DNA from: DATFVA01 sp963721075
GTDB lineage: Bacteria; Bacteroidota; Ignavibacteria; Ignavibacteriales; Ignavibacteriaceae
Direction of reading: 5' to 3'
Assembly: GCA_963721075.1 (NCBI GenBank)
Contig: CAVRHV010000019.1
Location: 124,001-188,000, forward strand
Length of the DNA stretch: 64,000 nt
Below the pieces are notes generated by a model. It was not told the DNA's origin. It was given only the letters and a program-made list of their open reading frames with translations, and made no database searches. A program made the translations under genes and the position numbers. This document shows positions 28,006 to 36,986 of the stretch, piece by piece (position 1 is the first letter of the stretch; the number at the start of each line of letters is the position of its first letter).

Positions 28006-29438
28006 ATGCACAGGATTTTTACGTACTAATACCGCTTATTATCATCGCACTGGTTCCTGTAACCATAATGTTCATCATTGCCATCAAACGTTACCATGCT
28101 GTTGTAAATGTGTTTTCACTTCTAGCCCTGATCGCAGCTTTTATCTCTCTCTTTTACATTAAAGCTTATCTGCCGCGCCAGGTAACCCCGCTGTTGATGA
28201 TTGATAACTACACGTTATTCTACTGGGGATTAATATTCGCAGCTTCCTTCTTTGTGGTTATGCTCTCTTATAAGTATATGAAGGATCAGCAAATAGACAG
28301 CGAGGAATACTATATACTTATTTTTAATGCTGTGCTGGGTGCTTCGGTAATCGCTGCCAGCGATCATTTTATTTCCTTTTTCCTGGGACTTGAATTACTA
28401 AGTGTGTCACTGTACGTATTAATTGCTTACCCGAAGTTCAAAGAGGAACCAATTGAGGCCGGCATTAAGTATCTGATCCTTGCCGCAGCCTCTTCGGCAT
28501 TTCTGCTTTACGGAATGGCTCTCGTTTACTCCGATACCGGTTCTATGTTCTTTCCTGATATCGTTAAGTCATTGATATCGGGAATAGAAACATCGCCCTT
28601 CGCACTTTTCGGTTTTGCATTGATGATAATAGGAATAGGATTTAAGCTTGCTATCGTTCCTTTCCATCTGTGGACTCCGGACGTCTACCAGGGAGCCCCG
28701 GCACCAGTAACTGCTTTTATCGCTACGGTTTCCAAAGGCGCCGTATTCGCATTTCTGTTAAGACTCTTCTACCAGATGAATCTGTACAGCTTTTATCCTC
28801 TTGTAACTATCTTTATAGTAATCTCAATCGCTTCGATGTTTACCGGGAACCTGCTGGCACTGCGGCAGCAGAATGTTAAGAGGATACTCGCGTACTCGTC
28901 AATTGCTCATCTCGGCTACCTGCTTGTTGCATTCCTTGCGGCAGGGGAGATGGGCGTAAACGCGGCATCGTTCTACCTTGTAGCGTATTTCATTACAACA
29001 CTCGGAGCCTTCGGAGTAGTTACGATATTATCAACAAAAGATAGAGAGGCTGAAGATATCGGGGACTACAGGGGCTTGTACCAGACCAAACCGGTTACCG
29101 CTGCTATTTTTACCGCAATGCTTTTCTCACTCGCAGGCATTCCTCTCACGGCCGGATTTATCGGGAAATATTATATCCTGCTCTCCGGCGTAAATACCGG
29201 TATGTGGCTGCTTGTGATAAGTCTTGTTATAAACAGTGTAATAGGACTTTATTATTACCTTAGAATTATTGTATCGATGTACACGAAATCCGAATCATCA
29301 GAAGAACGAAGATTCCCCGGATTCACGCTCGGAAGCGGATTTGCGCTGGGAATATTAACGATTTTACTGGTATGGTTCGGGGTTGCACCGGCAGGCATAC
29401 TCACTCTTATCAAAACACTTGTTGCCAGTTTAAGTTGA
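28002..29438 (+). CDS. nuoN: NADH-quinone oxidoreductase subunit N (antiporter-like)
   Basis: NuoN (478 residues) is the third antiporter-like subunit, nearest the quinone module. Visible are FFLGLELLSVSLYVLIAY, KYLILAAASSAFLLYGMAL, the pump-lysine motif GFKLAIVPFHLWTPDVYQGAP and KRILAYSSIAHLGYLLVA. It closes the operon; no clear hairpin terminator follows, so transcription may read into the PEBP gene 25 bases downstream. Confidence 0.96.
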   Translation: MNAQDFYVLIPLIIIALVPVTIMFIIAIKRYHAVVNVFSLLALIAAFISLFYIKAYLPRQVTPLLMIDNYTLFYWGLIFAASFFVVMLSYKYMKDQQIDSEEYYILIFNAVLGASVIAASDHFISFFLGLELLSVSLYVLIAYPKFKEEPIEAGIKYLILAAASSAFLLYGMALVYSDTGSMFFPDIVKSLISGIETSPFALFGFALMIIGIGFKLAIVPFHLWTPDVYQGAPAPVTAFIATVSKGAVFAFLLRLFYQMNLYSFYPLVTIFIVISIASMFTGNLLALRQQNVKRILAYSSIAHLGYLLVAFLAAGEMGVNAASFYLVAYFITTLGAFGVVTILSTKDREAEDIGDYRGLYQTKPVTAAIFTAMLFSLAGIPLTAGFIGKYYILLSGVNTGMWLLVISLVINSVIGLYYYLRIIVSMYTKSESSEERRFPGFTLGSGFALGILTILLVWFGVAPAGILTLIKTLVASLS

Positions 29439-29462
29439 TAAAAATTTGACATAATTTTGAGT

Positions 29463-30029
29463 ATGCAGAAATTCTTTGGATATGTAACTATAAGTGTTTC
29501 TTTAATAATCACTTTGTTTTCAACAATAAAAACTTTTCCTCAACAGGAAAAGGGGGTCATAAATATGGAAATAGAAATTCAGTCGCGTTCGTTCGGTGAA
29601 GGAGAAAGCATCCCCTCAAAGTTTACTTGCGATGGGGCAAATGTTTCTCCGCAGTTGAGCTGGGAATGTAAAGTTGAGGGAGTTAAGACATATGTACTTA
29701 TTGTTGAAGATCCCGATGCTTCCAGCGGAAACTTTACTCACTGGGTGGTTTATAATATACCCTCCGGTGTAAGTTCACTGATGGAAAACTCTACACCAAC
29801 AAAAAATGTCAGGGAAGAAGTTCTGATGGGAACAAACGACTTCGGCAGGATTGGTTACGGAGGTCCTTGTCCGCCTTCCGGCACTCATCATTATTACTTC
29901 AGAATTTACGGCCTTAATACCGCCGTGCACCTGGATTCGGGCGCAACAAAAAGAGAAGTATTAAAGAAGATGGAAGGGCATATTATAGCCCGCGGCGAAC
30001 TAATGGGCACATACCAGAGACATAAGTAA
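29463..30029 (+). CDS. PEBP-family protein (YbhB/YbcL-like)
   Basis: A phosphatidylethanolamine-binding-protein fold of about 150 residues: FTCDGANVSPQLSW, VEDPDAS, FTHWVVYNIP, GYGGPCPPSGTHHYYF, which are the ligand-pocket motifs of bacterial YbhB/YbcL. Their cellular role is poorly known. From ATG 29463 the protein starts with a hydrophobic segment (YVTISVSLIITLFS) that could be a signal peptide, giving 188 residues. An alternative start at ATG 29565 (MEIEIQSRSF) has a purine-rich AAGGGGG about nine bases upstream and would give a cytosolic form of the typical YbhB length. Both starts could be used. Confidence 0.88.
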   Translation: MQKFFGYVTISVSLIITLFSTIKTFPQQEKGVINMEIEIQSRSFGEGESIPSKFTCDGANVSPQLSWECKVEGVKTYVLIVEDPDASSGNFTHWVVYNIPSGVSSLMENSTPTKNVREEVLMGTNDFGRIGYGGPCPPSGTHHYYFRIYGLNTAVHLDSGATKREVLKKMEGHIIARGELMGTYQRHK

Positions 30030-30043
30030 GTATCTCCGAAGTG

Positions 30044-30515
30044 CTAAACCGTTTCAGTCTTACGTGAATCCTCTGTGATCTCGGGAGTGCTTTTTATGTA
30101 ATGAACGAGCTGGCTTATTACGAATTCTTTCTCGTCTATTACAGCTTTTACTACATCTCCGATGGAGATTATTCCCGCTTAATTTGTTTTCTTCAAATAC
30201 AGGGAGATGTCGGATCCGCTTCTCTATCATCAGCGCCATGCATTCTTCAACCTGTCTGTCTGTATCAACATAAATTACCTTTTCCGACATTATATCCCTT
30301 ACCGCAGAATCTCTGGAAGATTTCCCCTCAAGAACTACTTTCCTGGCATAGTCTCTTTCCGACATTATACCAACAACCTCTCCTTTTTCCATCACCAGTA
30401 CTGCACCGATTTTTTTCTCCGCCATAAGTTTCAAAGCATTAAATATTGTGTCGTCCGGTGATACAGAATATACATCATAACCTTTGCCTGATAAAATTTC
30501 TCTAACTGTCCTCAT
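30044..30515 (-). CDS. CBS-pair protein, one frame break at about 30171
   Basis: A stand-alone tandem CBS-domain protein of 156 residues after removal of one extra A near 30171. CBS1 is KGYDVYSVSPDDTIFNALKL ... VGIMSERDYARKVVL; CBS2 includes HLPVFEENKLSG and, in the corrected frame, IISIGDVVKAVIDE. Uncorrected, the second domain would lose its last strand and helix. Such proteins sense adenosine nucleotides (AMP, ATP or SAM) in a Bateman module, but a specific target cannot be named. Read in full it ends at TAG 30044-30046 and converges with the PEBP gene. Confidence 0.85.
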
Positions 30516-30997
30516 AAGATAGTCCTTTCGCGATTTTTTAATGACGGGAAGCTAATCAGATAATAGATAAAAATATTTAAAGAAGCACTATTAATTTAAC
30601 GGGATGTAAAAATTTACCTGTTCGTTTGATACGGCTCAAAAAACCACATAACCAGATCATTTTCCTTAATTCGGAAACATTGATGGGTCATCTTTCCCGA
30701 GAAGCTGAACCTCACATATTAAGTGGATCAATCGTAAGAAAGGGGACAAGGCCGGAGTGTGTCCCGAAGTTGGGACGGATTTAACACGTATTAGAGACGG
30801 TTCAAAGACGGTTCATCTCGCATTTTTGAGGTTTTTTGATGAAATATTAAACAGTGATTGGCGGGTTATTCAACAGTAAAAAAAGGCGCAGATCATCTCC
30901 ATATAACCAAACCAAGTTAATAAAAAATATGCAATTTCTCTGGCATTTTAGTTATTTTTCAAAATAAATACTTCCAAATTATCTTGACGGAAGAAAA
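30516..30997. other. Divergent intergenic region between the CBS gene and the GH31 gene
   Basis: About 480 bases without a gene, holding promoters in both directions. It contains a cluster of short motifs at 30740-30817: GTCCCGAAGTTGGGAC (a palindrome near 30760-30775) and three ACGG(A/T)T elements at 30775, 30797 and 30808, spaced 22 and 11 bases. No open frame with coding character was seen. Confidence 0.55.
30793..30817 (-). promoter_or_regulatory. 11-bp direct repeat TGAACCG, copy B
   Basis: On the minus strand TGAACCG is repeated with an 11-base period (plus-strand CGGTTCA at 30798 and 30809), matching copy A at 13.5 kb. It lies about 280 bases upstream of the CBS gene and 180 bases upstream of the GH31 gene. 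A third, weaker element (ACGGATT) is 22 bases further away. Likely operator for a direct-repeat-binding regulator; the regulator is unknown. Confidence 0.45.
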
Positions 30998-33489
30998 ATG
31001 TTCAGAAAATTATTATTAATCGTCTTTATGGCAGCATTATTAAAAAATACATACGCCGATTTTCAGTTTGCCGGGGATGTCGTTTCGGCTAGTAAAAATG
31101 AAAGCGGAGTAGAATTTAAACTCACCAATGCGTTATTCAACCTGTATGTGGTTAATGATGATATTATCCGCTTCCGGTTTACTAATAAAAATGAATTCTC
31201 AAAAGCGCCTTCCTATGCCGTAGTAGATAATTCATCCGGGGCCTTCTCATATAATGAACAGCCTGATTATTACGAGGTCTCTACCGGTAAACTCATCGTA
31301 AGAGTTTCAAAGACACCCTGCAGAGTGAGTATTTATGATAAAGATATGAACCTTCTGAATGAGGATGAAAAAAGTTTCGGAGTAGCATTATGATGCCGAT
31401 GAGGTCCGCTGCTTTAAATCATTGAATAAAGATGAAATGTTTTACGGACTGGGAGAAAAAACGGGAAACCTCAGGAAAAACGGCGAACAGTGGACAATGT
31501 GGAACTCCGATACACCCGATTATACCGAGAAGCAGGACCCTCTCTACCAGTCGATCCCTTTCTTCATAGGTATCCTGAACCATAAAGCTTACGGAATATT
31601 TTTCGATAACACGTACCGCTCCTATTTTAATATGGGCGCAAGCAACAACCGGTTCTACTGGTTCGGTGCTGAAAAAGGAGAGCTTGATTACTACTTTATC
31701 AATGGTCCTGAAATTAAGAAAGTGATCTCGCTTTACACTATGCTCACCGGCAGAATGGAAATGCCTCCTATGTGGGCACTCGGCTACCAGCAGAGCAAGT
31801 GGAGCTATTACCCTGAGTCCACTGTAAAAACTCTTGCACAGACATTCCGCGATAAGAAAATTCCCTGCGACGTCATCTATCTCGATATCCACTATATGAA
31901 CGGCTACCGGGTATTCACATGGGACGATAAAAGGTTCCCGAACCCCTTCAGGATGATGAATGAGCTGAGGATGAAAGGGTTTAAGGTAATAACTATTGTC
32001 GATCCCGGCGTTAAGGCCGATACGAATGATTATGCCGTCGCTAAAGAAGGATTAGAACAGGATCTCTTCGCAAAGTATCCCGACGGCGTTGTTTACCAGG
32101 GTGAAGTGTGGCCGGGATGGGCGTATTTCCCCGATTTCACAAAGAAGGAAACCCGTGAATGGTGGGGTAAGAAGAATGCAGAGCTTATGAAGCAGGGTGT
32201 TGCGGGTATATGGAACGATATGAATGAACCTTCTGCGTGGGGACAGGCGATACCGGATATACTTCAGTTTAACGATAACGGGTTTGGCGCCACTTATAAA
32301 AAGATACACAATGTCTATGCTCTTGAGATGGCGAAAGCGACATTTGAAGGAATTAAAAATAATCTTCCCGGCCGGCGTCCTTTTATCTTAACACGCGCCG
32401 GGATTTTCAGGCATACAACGGTACGCAGCCGTATGGACAGGCGATAACGCCGCAACCGAAACGCACCTTAAGCTTGCCTGTACGATGGTGCAGGGCTTAA
32501 GTCTGAGCGGTGTTGCCTTCTGCGGAAGCGATGTGGGGGGATTTTTCGGATCTCCTTCGCAGAGGCTCTATACCCGCTGGATGGAGCTTGGCGCGTTTAC
32601 TCCTTTTTACAGAGGCCATACAATAATAAATACACCCGACCAGGAACCGTGGGCGTTCGGCGAAGATGTAGAACGCTGGGTAAAGAAGGTTATTGAGCTC
32701 CGTTATGAAATGCTGCCTTTCTTCTACACCGAGTTTTATAATGCACATAAAACAGGCGTGCCGATCATAAGATCTATGTTCCTGAATTACCAGGACGATG
32801 ACCAGTGTTATTCGAACGATGCACAGTATCAGTTTATGGTGGGGGATAATCTGCTCGTCGCTCCTGTGGTTTCAGAATATGAGAACTCGAAGAAACTTTA
32901 CCTGCCTGAAGGTAAGTGGCTCGGCTGGTGGGACAATAAAGTGTACGAAGGGGGACAGTGGATACTCGTCGATGCCCCCATCGACAGAATTCCTCTCTTT
33001 ATAAAAGAAGGCGGAATTATTCCGATGCGTGAAAAACAGGAATACACATCTCAGCACGGATATGACGTTAATTTTCTGAGGCTTAAAATTTTTCCCGGAA
33101 CAGAATCCGACTATCAGCTGTACCAGGATGACGGGAACACCCTGAAGTACCAGGATGGTGATTACCTTGTAACAGACATTTCCGTTAAAAATGATAAAGC
33201 ACTTGATATAAAACTGGAGAAGAAAGAAGGGGAGTATGTCCCGCAGATCATTACCTTCACGCTGGAGATATACAGAACGGAACCGGTTAATAATATAACG
33301 GTCAACGGAAAGCAGCTGAAGCCGTTCCCGCAGAAAGATTACGAGAAGCAGAGAGAAGCAGGATATTTATTCGATCCTGATAAGAAACTGCTCGTAATTA
33401 AGTACGTCTCCGAAGGCCAAAGTTCCGGAGGCGATCCGATTGTTATAAAATACAGGTACAACCCGAAGATTGAATTCAGAGTCGAATGA
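30998..33489 (+). CDS. Secreted GH31 alpha-glycosidase, two frame breaks
   Basis: A glycoside hydrolase family 31 enzyme (alpha-glucosidase or alpha-xylosidase type), 829 residues after removing an extra T near 31393 and an extra A near 32401. The signal peptide (KLLLIVFMAALLKNTYA) marks it as exported. The N-terminal domain precedes FYGLGEKTGNL; the barrel contains WALGYQQSKWSYYP, DVIYLDIHYM, the nucleophile region GIWNDMNEPS and, in the corrected frame, the acid/base region VWTGDNAATE. It ends with beta-domains. Retaining cleavage of terminal alpha-glycosidic bonds is the family activity; substrate specificity is not decided by what is visible. Both breaks restore family motifs exactly. Confidence 0.85.
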
Positions 33490-33867
33490 TCAGCCGACCG
33501 TTACAGGTTTTTTCATCCATTGGTCGCAGTAGCCGTTCGGGTTAATAGGACCCTTAACAAGCTCGCATGTACCGCATGGGCCGCTTCCTGTAGGCGGTCT
33601 CCAGTGAAGACAATTACTGCAGAATTCATCATCTTTCGGCGTTTGTCCTCTGTAATTATATTGTTTCCTTGTTGCAAGATCGGCATCTGAAAGATTGCTT
33701 ACATCATTGCAGGGATCGTTCGCATTTGACTGTTCTCCCGCGTTCTCATTTCCTGCAGGTTTTTTTTCACCTCCCCCGCAGGCTGCAAGCAGTGTACTTC
33801 CTCCCAGAAGCAAAGTACCCGAGAAGAAAATGTTTTTCAGGAAGTTCTTTCGTGAAAGTTTTTTCAT
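33490..33867 (-). CDS. HiPIP-like high-potential iron-sulfur lipoprotein
   Basis: A 125-residue exported protein. The N-terminus has a Tat-like KLSRKNFLK followed by a hydrophobic stretch and lipobox LLAAC, so it is probably translocated folded and lipid-anchored. The C-terminal domain has the HiPIP cysteine pattern FCSNC (C-x2-C), then a Cys in GSGPCGTC and the final NGYC, fitting a 4Fe-4S cluster cycling between +2 and +3. HiPIPs carry electrons between respiratory complexes in the periplasm. ATG 33867 is preferred over the start 24 bases upstream because GAGGT lies just before it. An extra Cys (GPCGTC) is unusual. Confidence 0.83.
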   Translation of the reverse strand: MKKLSRKNFLKNIFFSGTLLLGGSTLLAACGGGEKKPAGNENAGEQSNANDPCNDVSNLSDADLATRKQYNYRGQTPKDDEFCSNCLHWRPPTGSGPCGTCELVKGPINPNGYCDQWMKKPVTVG

Positions 33868-34106
33868 GGTGACCTCGGTTTGTTGACGCACAAAATTATT
33901 GATTCGGAAGATAGAGAATGTTGAGATATTTCACACTTGCTGATCCCGGGTAATGTTTTGCCCTGATCTTCAGATCGGGGATCCCGTCTAAATAGTTTCC
34001 CCCCGACATTCAGCCTTAACGCAGCTTTACCCTCAAATAATTTAATTTTTAATTATTGATTAAAATATTATCTTTGAAACCTAAAATTTGTGAATATTTC
34101 AGCTCC

Positions 34107-34195
34107 GGAGAGGTGGGTGAGTGGCTGAAACCAACGGTTTGCTAAACCGTCATACTGGGAAACTGGTATCGCGGGTTCGAATCCCGCCCTCTCCG
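34107..34195 (+). tRNA. tRNA-Ser (anticodon GCU)
   Basis: An 89-base type II tRNA: acceptor GGAGAGG pairs with CCTCTCC, discriminator G at 34195, anticodon arm ACGGT-TTGCTAA-ACCGT with anticodon GCT, a long variable arm (CATACTGGGAAACTGGTATC) and T-arm GCGGG-TTCGAAT-CCCGC. CCA is not encoded. It reads AGC/AGU codons. Confidence 0.97.
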
Positions 34196-34238
34196 CTCTT
34201 TCCTTGTAATTCCTTATAATCAAATGAGTTAACAATTA

Positions 34239-34269
34239 TGGCATAATTGAATGTGCCATATTTGTGCCC
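34239..34269. other. Possible recombination site beside tRNA-Ser
   Basis: Downstream of the tRNA are ATGGCATAATTGAATGTGCCAT (inverted TGGCA/TGCCA) and GTGCCA at 34253 repeated as GTGCCC at 34264, eleven bases apart. Such GTGCC repeats beside a tRNA 3' end resemble arm-type sites left by tyrosine-recombinase elements. No integrase is present here. Confidence 0.3.
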
Positions 34270-34286
34270 TTATTAATTTATTATAA

Positions 34287-34503
34287 GGATCAGAAATAAC
34301 TTACTCTGTTCCGGAAAGAACTAAGGTTAGTTTAAAAGTATTTGATTTGTTAGGCAGTGAAGTTATCGAGTTAGTAAATGGTATGGTTGAAACCGGAAGT
34401 TATGATATCAGCTTTAATGCAGCCAATCTTACAAGCGGAGTTTATTTCTATCAAATGAGGGCAGGAAATTTAGTTCAGACAAAGAAGATGATATTGCTAA
34501 AAT
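34287..34503 (+). pseudogene. Stranded 3' fragment of a T9SS-sorted protein gene
   Basis: After a stop at 34284-34286 the frame reads about 70 residues of a T9SS type A sorting domain: EITYSVPERTKVSLKVFDLL, then SGVYFYQMRAGN and the terminal KKMILLK before TAA. The upstream NPFNP motif and the whole cargo protein are absent, and there is no start codon with a ribosome site. It is therefore the end of a lost gene. It begins 91 bases after tRNA-Ser, a common site of integration and excision. A functional terminator follows. Confidence 0.75.
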
Positions 34504-34527
34504 AAGCCGCAGATATTTTTTTAGCAG

Positions 34528-34561
34528 AACCCCTGTCAAATGAAATTGGCAGGGGTTTTTT
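34528..34561 (+). terminator. Rho-independent terminator after the T9SS fragment
   Basis: AACCCCTGTCAA pairs with TTGGCAGGGGTT around a short loop and is followed by a T run. Confidence 0.88.
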
Positions 34562-34629
34562 AGTTAAGTCTCTCAACAGCACCCCGCAAGTCATCACTTC
34601 TCAGGTGTGCCGATTCAGCAGCAGCTTCA

Positions 34630-35413
34630 CTAACTGTTCATTTCAGGTTTCACTTCAAGCTTGTTAAAAACGCCGTTAACTCCGCCGATAGTTGAAAATT
34701 CATTCTCTATGCTGTCCTTTTCCCAGAGACTTGAGACAGTACCCGTTATCGTTACAAATCCATTATCCACTACAATATTTATATCCTTACCGTCTACAAG
34801 AGGAAATTCATCACGGAGAACCGATTCAAGCGCTGTTTTAATATCGGCATCAGAGAATGCATTATTTATCGGAACTACCTTAATATCATTCTGAATGGCA
34901 TCTACGCCAAGCACCTGTGAAGCTAAAGTTTCCGCAACCATCTTTTCTCTTAAAAAGTCGACAGTGCCGGAAAGTATAGCCAGGTGATTATCTACCGTAA
35001 CCTTTATGTCCTGCGGCTGTTCAATCAGTGCACTCAGTTTATACGAATAGCCGATATTTTGTGCGATCTCATCATCCGGCAGAATCGCTGGCATCAGTAT
35101 TTCCGGGAGTAGTAGAGGCTGTTACATCAATATCATTCGTAATTCTTTTAACGCCGGGAACATGCGCGGCTATCTCAAAAATCCTGTCCTTATCATACAG
35201 CAATTTTACCTGGCCGGTCAGCGTGATCCAGCCGTCATCCTTTAATGACACATTCACATTATCGGCATAATATCTGCTTGAAACCACCTCTGTAACCTTG
35301 TCAAGCAGCTTATTGTCTTTACCCTGTGCAGCTGTACTCTGCGTATAAGGAAAAACCAGTGCCAATAAAAGTGCTAAAACCATTGCCTGATAAATACTCA
35401 TAAATCCTTTCAT
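34630..35413 (-). CDS. Exported triple-BON-domain protein, one frame break at about 35100
   Basis: A 260-residue protein after removing one extra G near 35100. The signal peptide (MVLALLLALVFPYTQSTAAQ) is followed by three BON domains, each with the pattern strand-strand-helix: VNVSLKDDGWITLTGQV (1), VTVDNHLAILSGTVDF (2) and INIVVDNGFVTITGTV (3). BON domains occur in OsmY-like periplasmic stress proteins and bind lipid membranes or outer-membrane components. The first frame stops in NTDASDSAG, whereas the corrected reading gives STTPEILMPAILPDDEIAQN, joining the domains. The start has AGGTG nine bases upstream. Role: probably envelope stress protection (inference). Confidence 0.85.
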
Positions 35414-35650
35414 TTTTTCACACCTGCTTTCTTAATAATTAACAACAATTTACACTTCTAAAATATTCACCCATAATTGTACAACTATGATGGCAGGCAT
35501 AAACAGAGGCTGCAGACCGGGGGGTAATTGAAGCAGGCCACACCAAAACGAAGATTACACCGTGAAGCATTACAAATTTTTACAATTCCATGACAACGAG
35601 GGATGGTTCATTTCCACGAAGGTCTGTTGAAGGGGGACAGAAGTTAAGAC

Positions 35651-36033
35651 TTACTTCTTCCGGGGTTTATCCGCATAAAGGAAAGAGCCTACAAGTCCTA
35701 TTACAATCCCGAACGGGCACAGAAAGACAGAAAGGAAGAACAGAAAAGTCCCTCACGTCATCCAGGAAAGTATCCTCATAATACTCACCGAGGCAATTAT
35801 TTAAGCACATACTCACCATGATCACCCCGGTTGAAACAGCCGTCAGGATCATGATAAGAGCCGGCCTTCACCCATTTATGACTAAAGGCAGCCACAAATA
35901 TGACCGCACCGAGATAACTAAGTATAATTCCGTAGGGGTTAAAAGTTGAAGTGATCTGCGAAGATATCAGGACGGCAGCAATACCCAGGCTGAGATAAAA
36001 AACAAATTTCCTATGGTCGAAAAGAGGAAACAT
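35651..36033 (-). CDS. Small four-helix membrane protein, two frame breaks
   Basis: Repaired at about 35860 and 35750 (one extra base each), this frame encodes about 126 residues with four hydrophobic segments: KFVFYLSLGIAAVLISSQ, GIILSYLGAVIFVAAF, LIMILTAVSTGVIMVSMCL and FLFFLSVFLCPFGIVIGLVG, ending in ADKPRKK. The even spacing and basic end suggest a real polytopic protein, but no family was recognised and the start (ATG 36033) lacks a strong ribosome site. The evidence is compositional, so the call is tentative. Confidence 0.5.
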
Positions 36034-36197
36034 AAAATTATCCGTTGGATACAACGTACTATAAATACTTGTTAAAGGCAACAAATAAAAAAACCCGCTA
36101 TTCCGGGACAAAATATCGGGTTCCATCAAAGGGAGTGGTATAAAAAGATATGACCAAAAATATAAAAACAGAACAAAAAACAAAAACGGGGAACAAT

Positions 36198-36226
36198 AAA
36201 AAAGCCTCCGCCATTAAGACGGAGGC
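36198..36226 (-). terminator. Orphan rho-independent terminator (minus strand)
   Basis: GCCTCCG and CGGAGGC pair across a nine-base loop and on the minus strand are followed by TTTTTT. No minus-strand gene long enough to be recognised lies upstream of it (36227-36986), so it ends either a small RNA, a very short gene, or a decayed gene. Confidence 0.75.
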
Positions 36227-36986
36227 AGCAATTATCACTCACCAATTAACTTTTACATCGTAGCTGTCCCAAATATAACCAACGAAAAATATTATGAAGT
36301 GATTTACAGCAACGAGCCTCCCTTAAAACTTAACTATTACATACAAATATTTAGCGTAAGTTTTCACCAGGTCTCAATGCAATTTGCAGTTGTATTACTA
36401 AACATATATTGACAAGAAAAAGAGTTAATGCAGCTAATATTTGACAATAAAGATAAATATTAGTAAAATTATAATTAAGAATCTTTAGATAAAGATTTAA
36501 AATATTAAGGGAGATTTAGTAAAAGATTTATCAAAAGATGATACTATGTGGGAAAAATAAATCTTAATGGGAGTTAATCAAATTTTGAATTCTGAGATTT
36601 CCTTGATAAAATACGTAATCGTATAATACGTTAATCCGTCAGTTTGTACATACAAAAAGTTTATAATCTCCAGCTATAATATTATAAATATTTAAAGAAG
36701 GCCCTGAAATGTTTCCTCTGGATATATTTTCTATAATATGTCAGAGCCTTTGGTTTATAGATAGAACCCGGGTGGACATCAATGAGAAAATAGCAGGGCG
36801 TTGAGGGGCCGATATTTCGAAATTAAACTAATGCAATTATAATCAACCTTATTTAATTGGCTTATAATAAAGCCCTTAAATGATGACGAATCAACCGCAT
36901 TTATATCACTCAGTCTTGAGGCAAAACGCTTTAATGGATTGCTTCAGGATCTTTCCAATAACAAACACTCATATTCAGGAGGAACC
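36227..36986. other. AT-rich gene-poor region upstream of the large secreted protein
   Basis: About 760 bases with no open frame of coding character apart from a short minus-strand stretch at about 36240-36330 discussed under findings. The part at 36400-36700 is very AT-rich. It must contain the promoter of the T9SS cargo gene. Confidence 0.5.

Noticed and set aside
30101..30461. Plus-strand open frames overlapping the CBS gene
   Set aside because: They are antisense shadows of the CBS gene; the minus-strand protein has clear CBS motifs.
33940..34000. Hairpin CCTGATCTTCAGATCGGGG as a terminator of the HiPIP gene
   Set aside because: It lies upstream, not downstream, of that minus-strand gene and has no T run.
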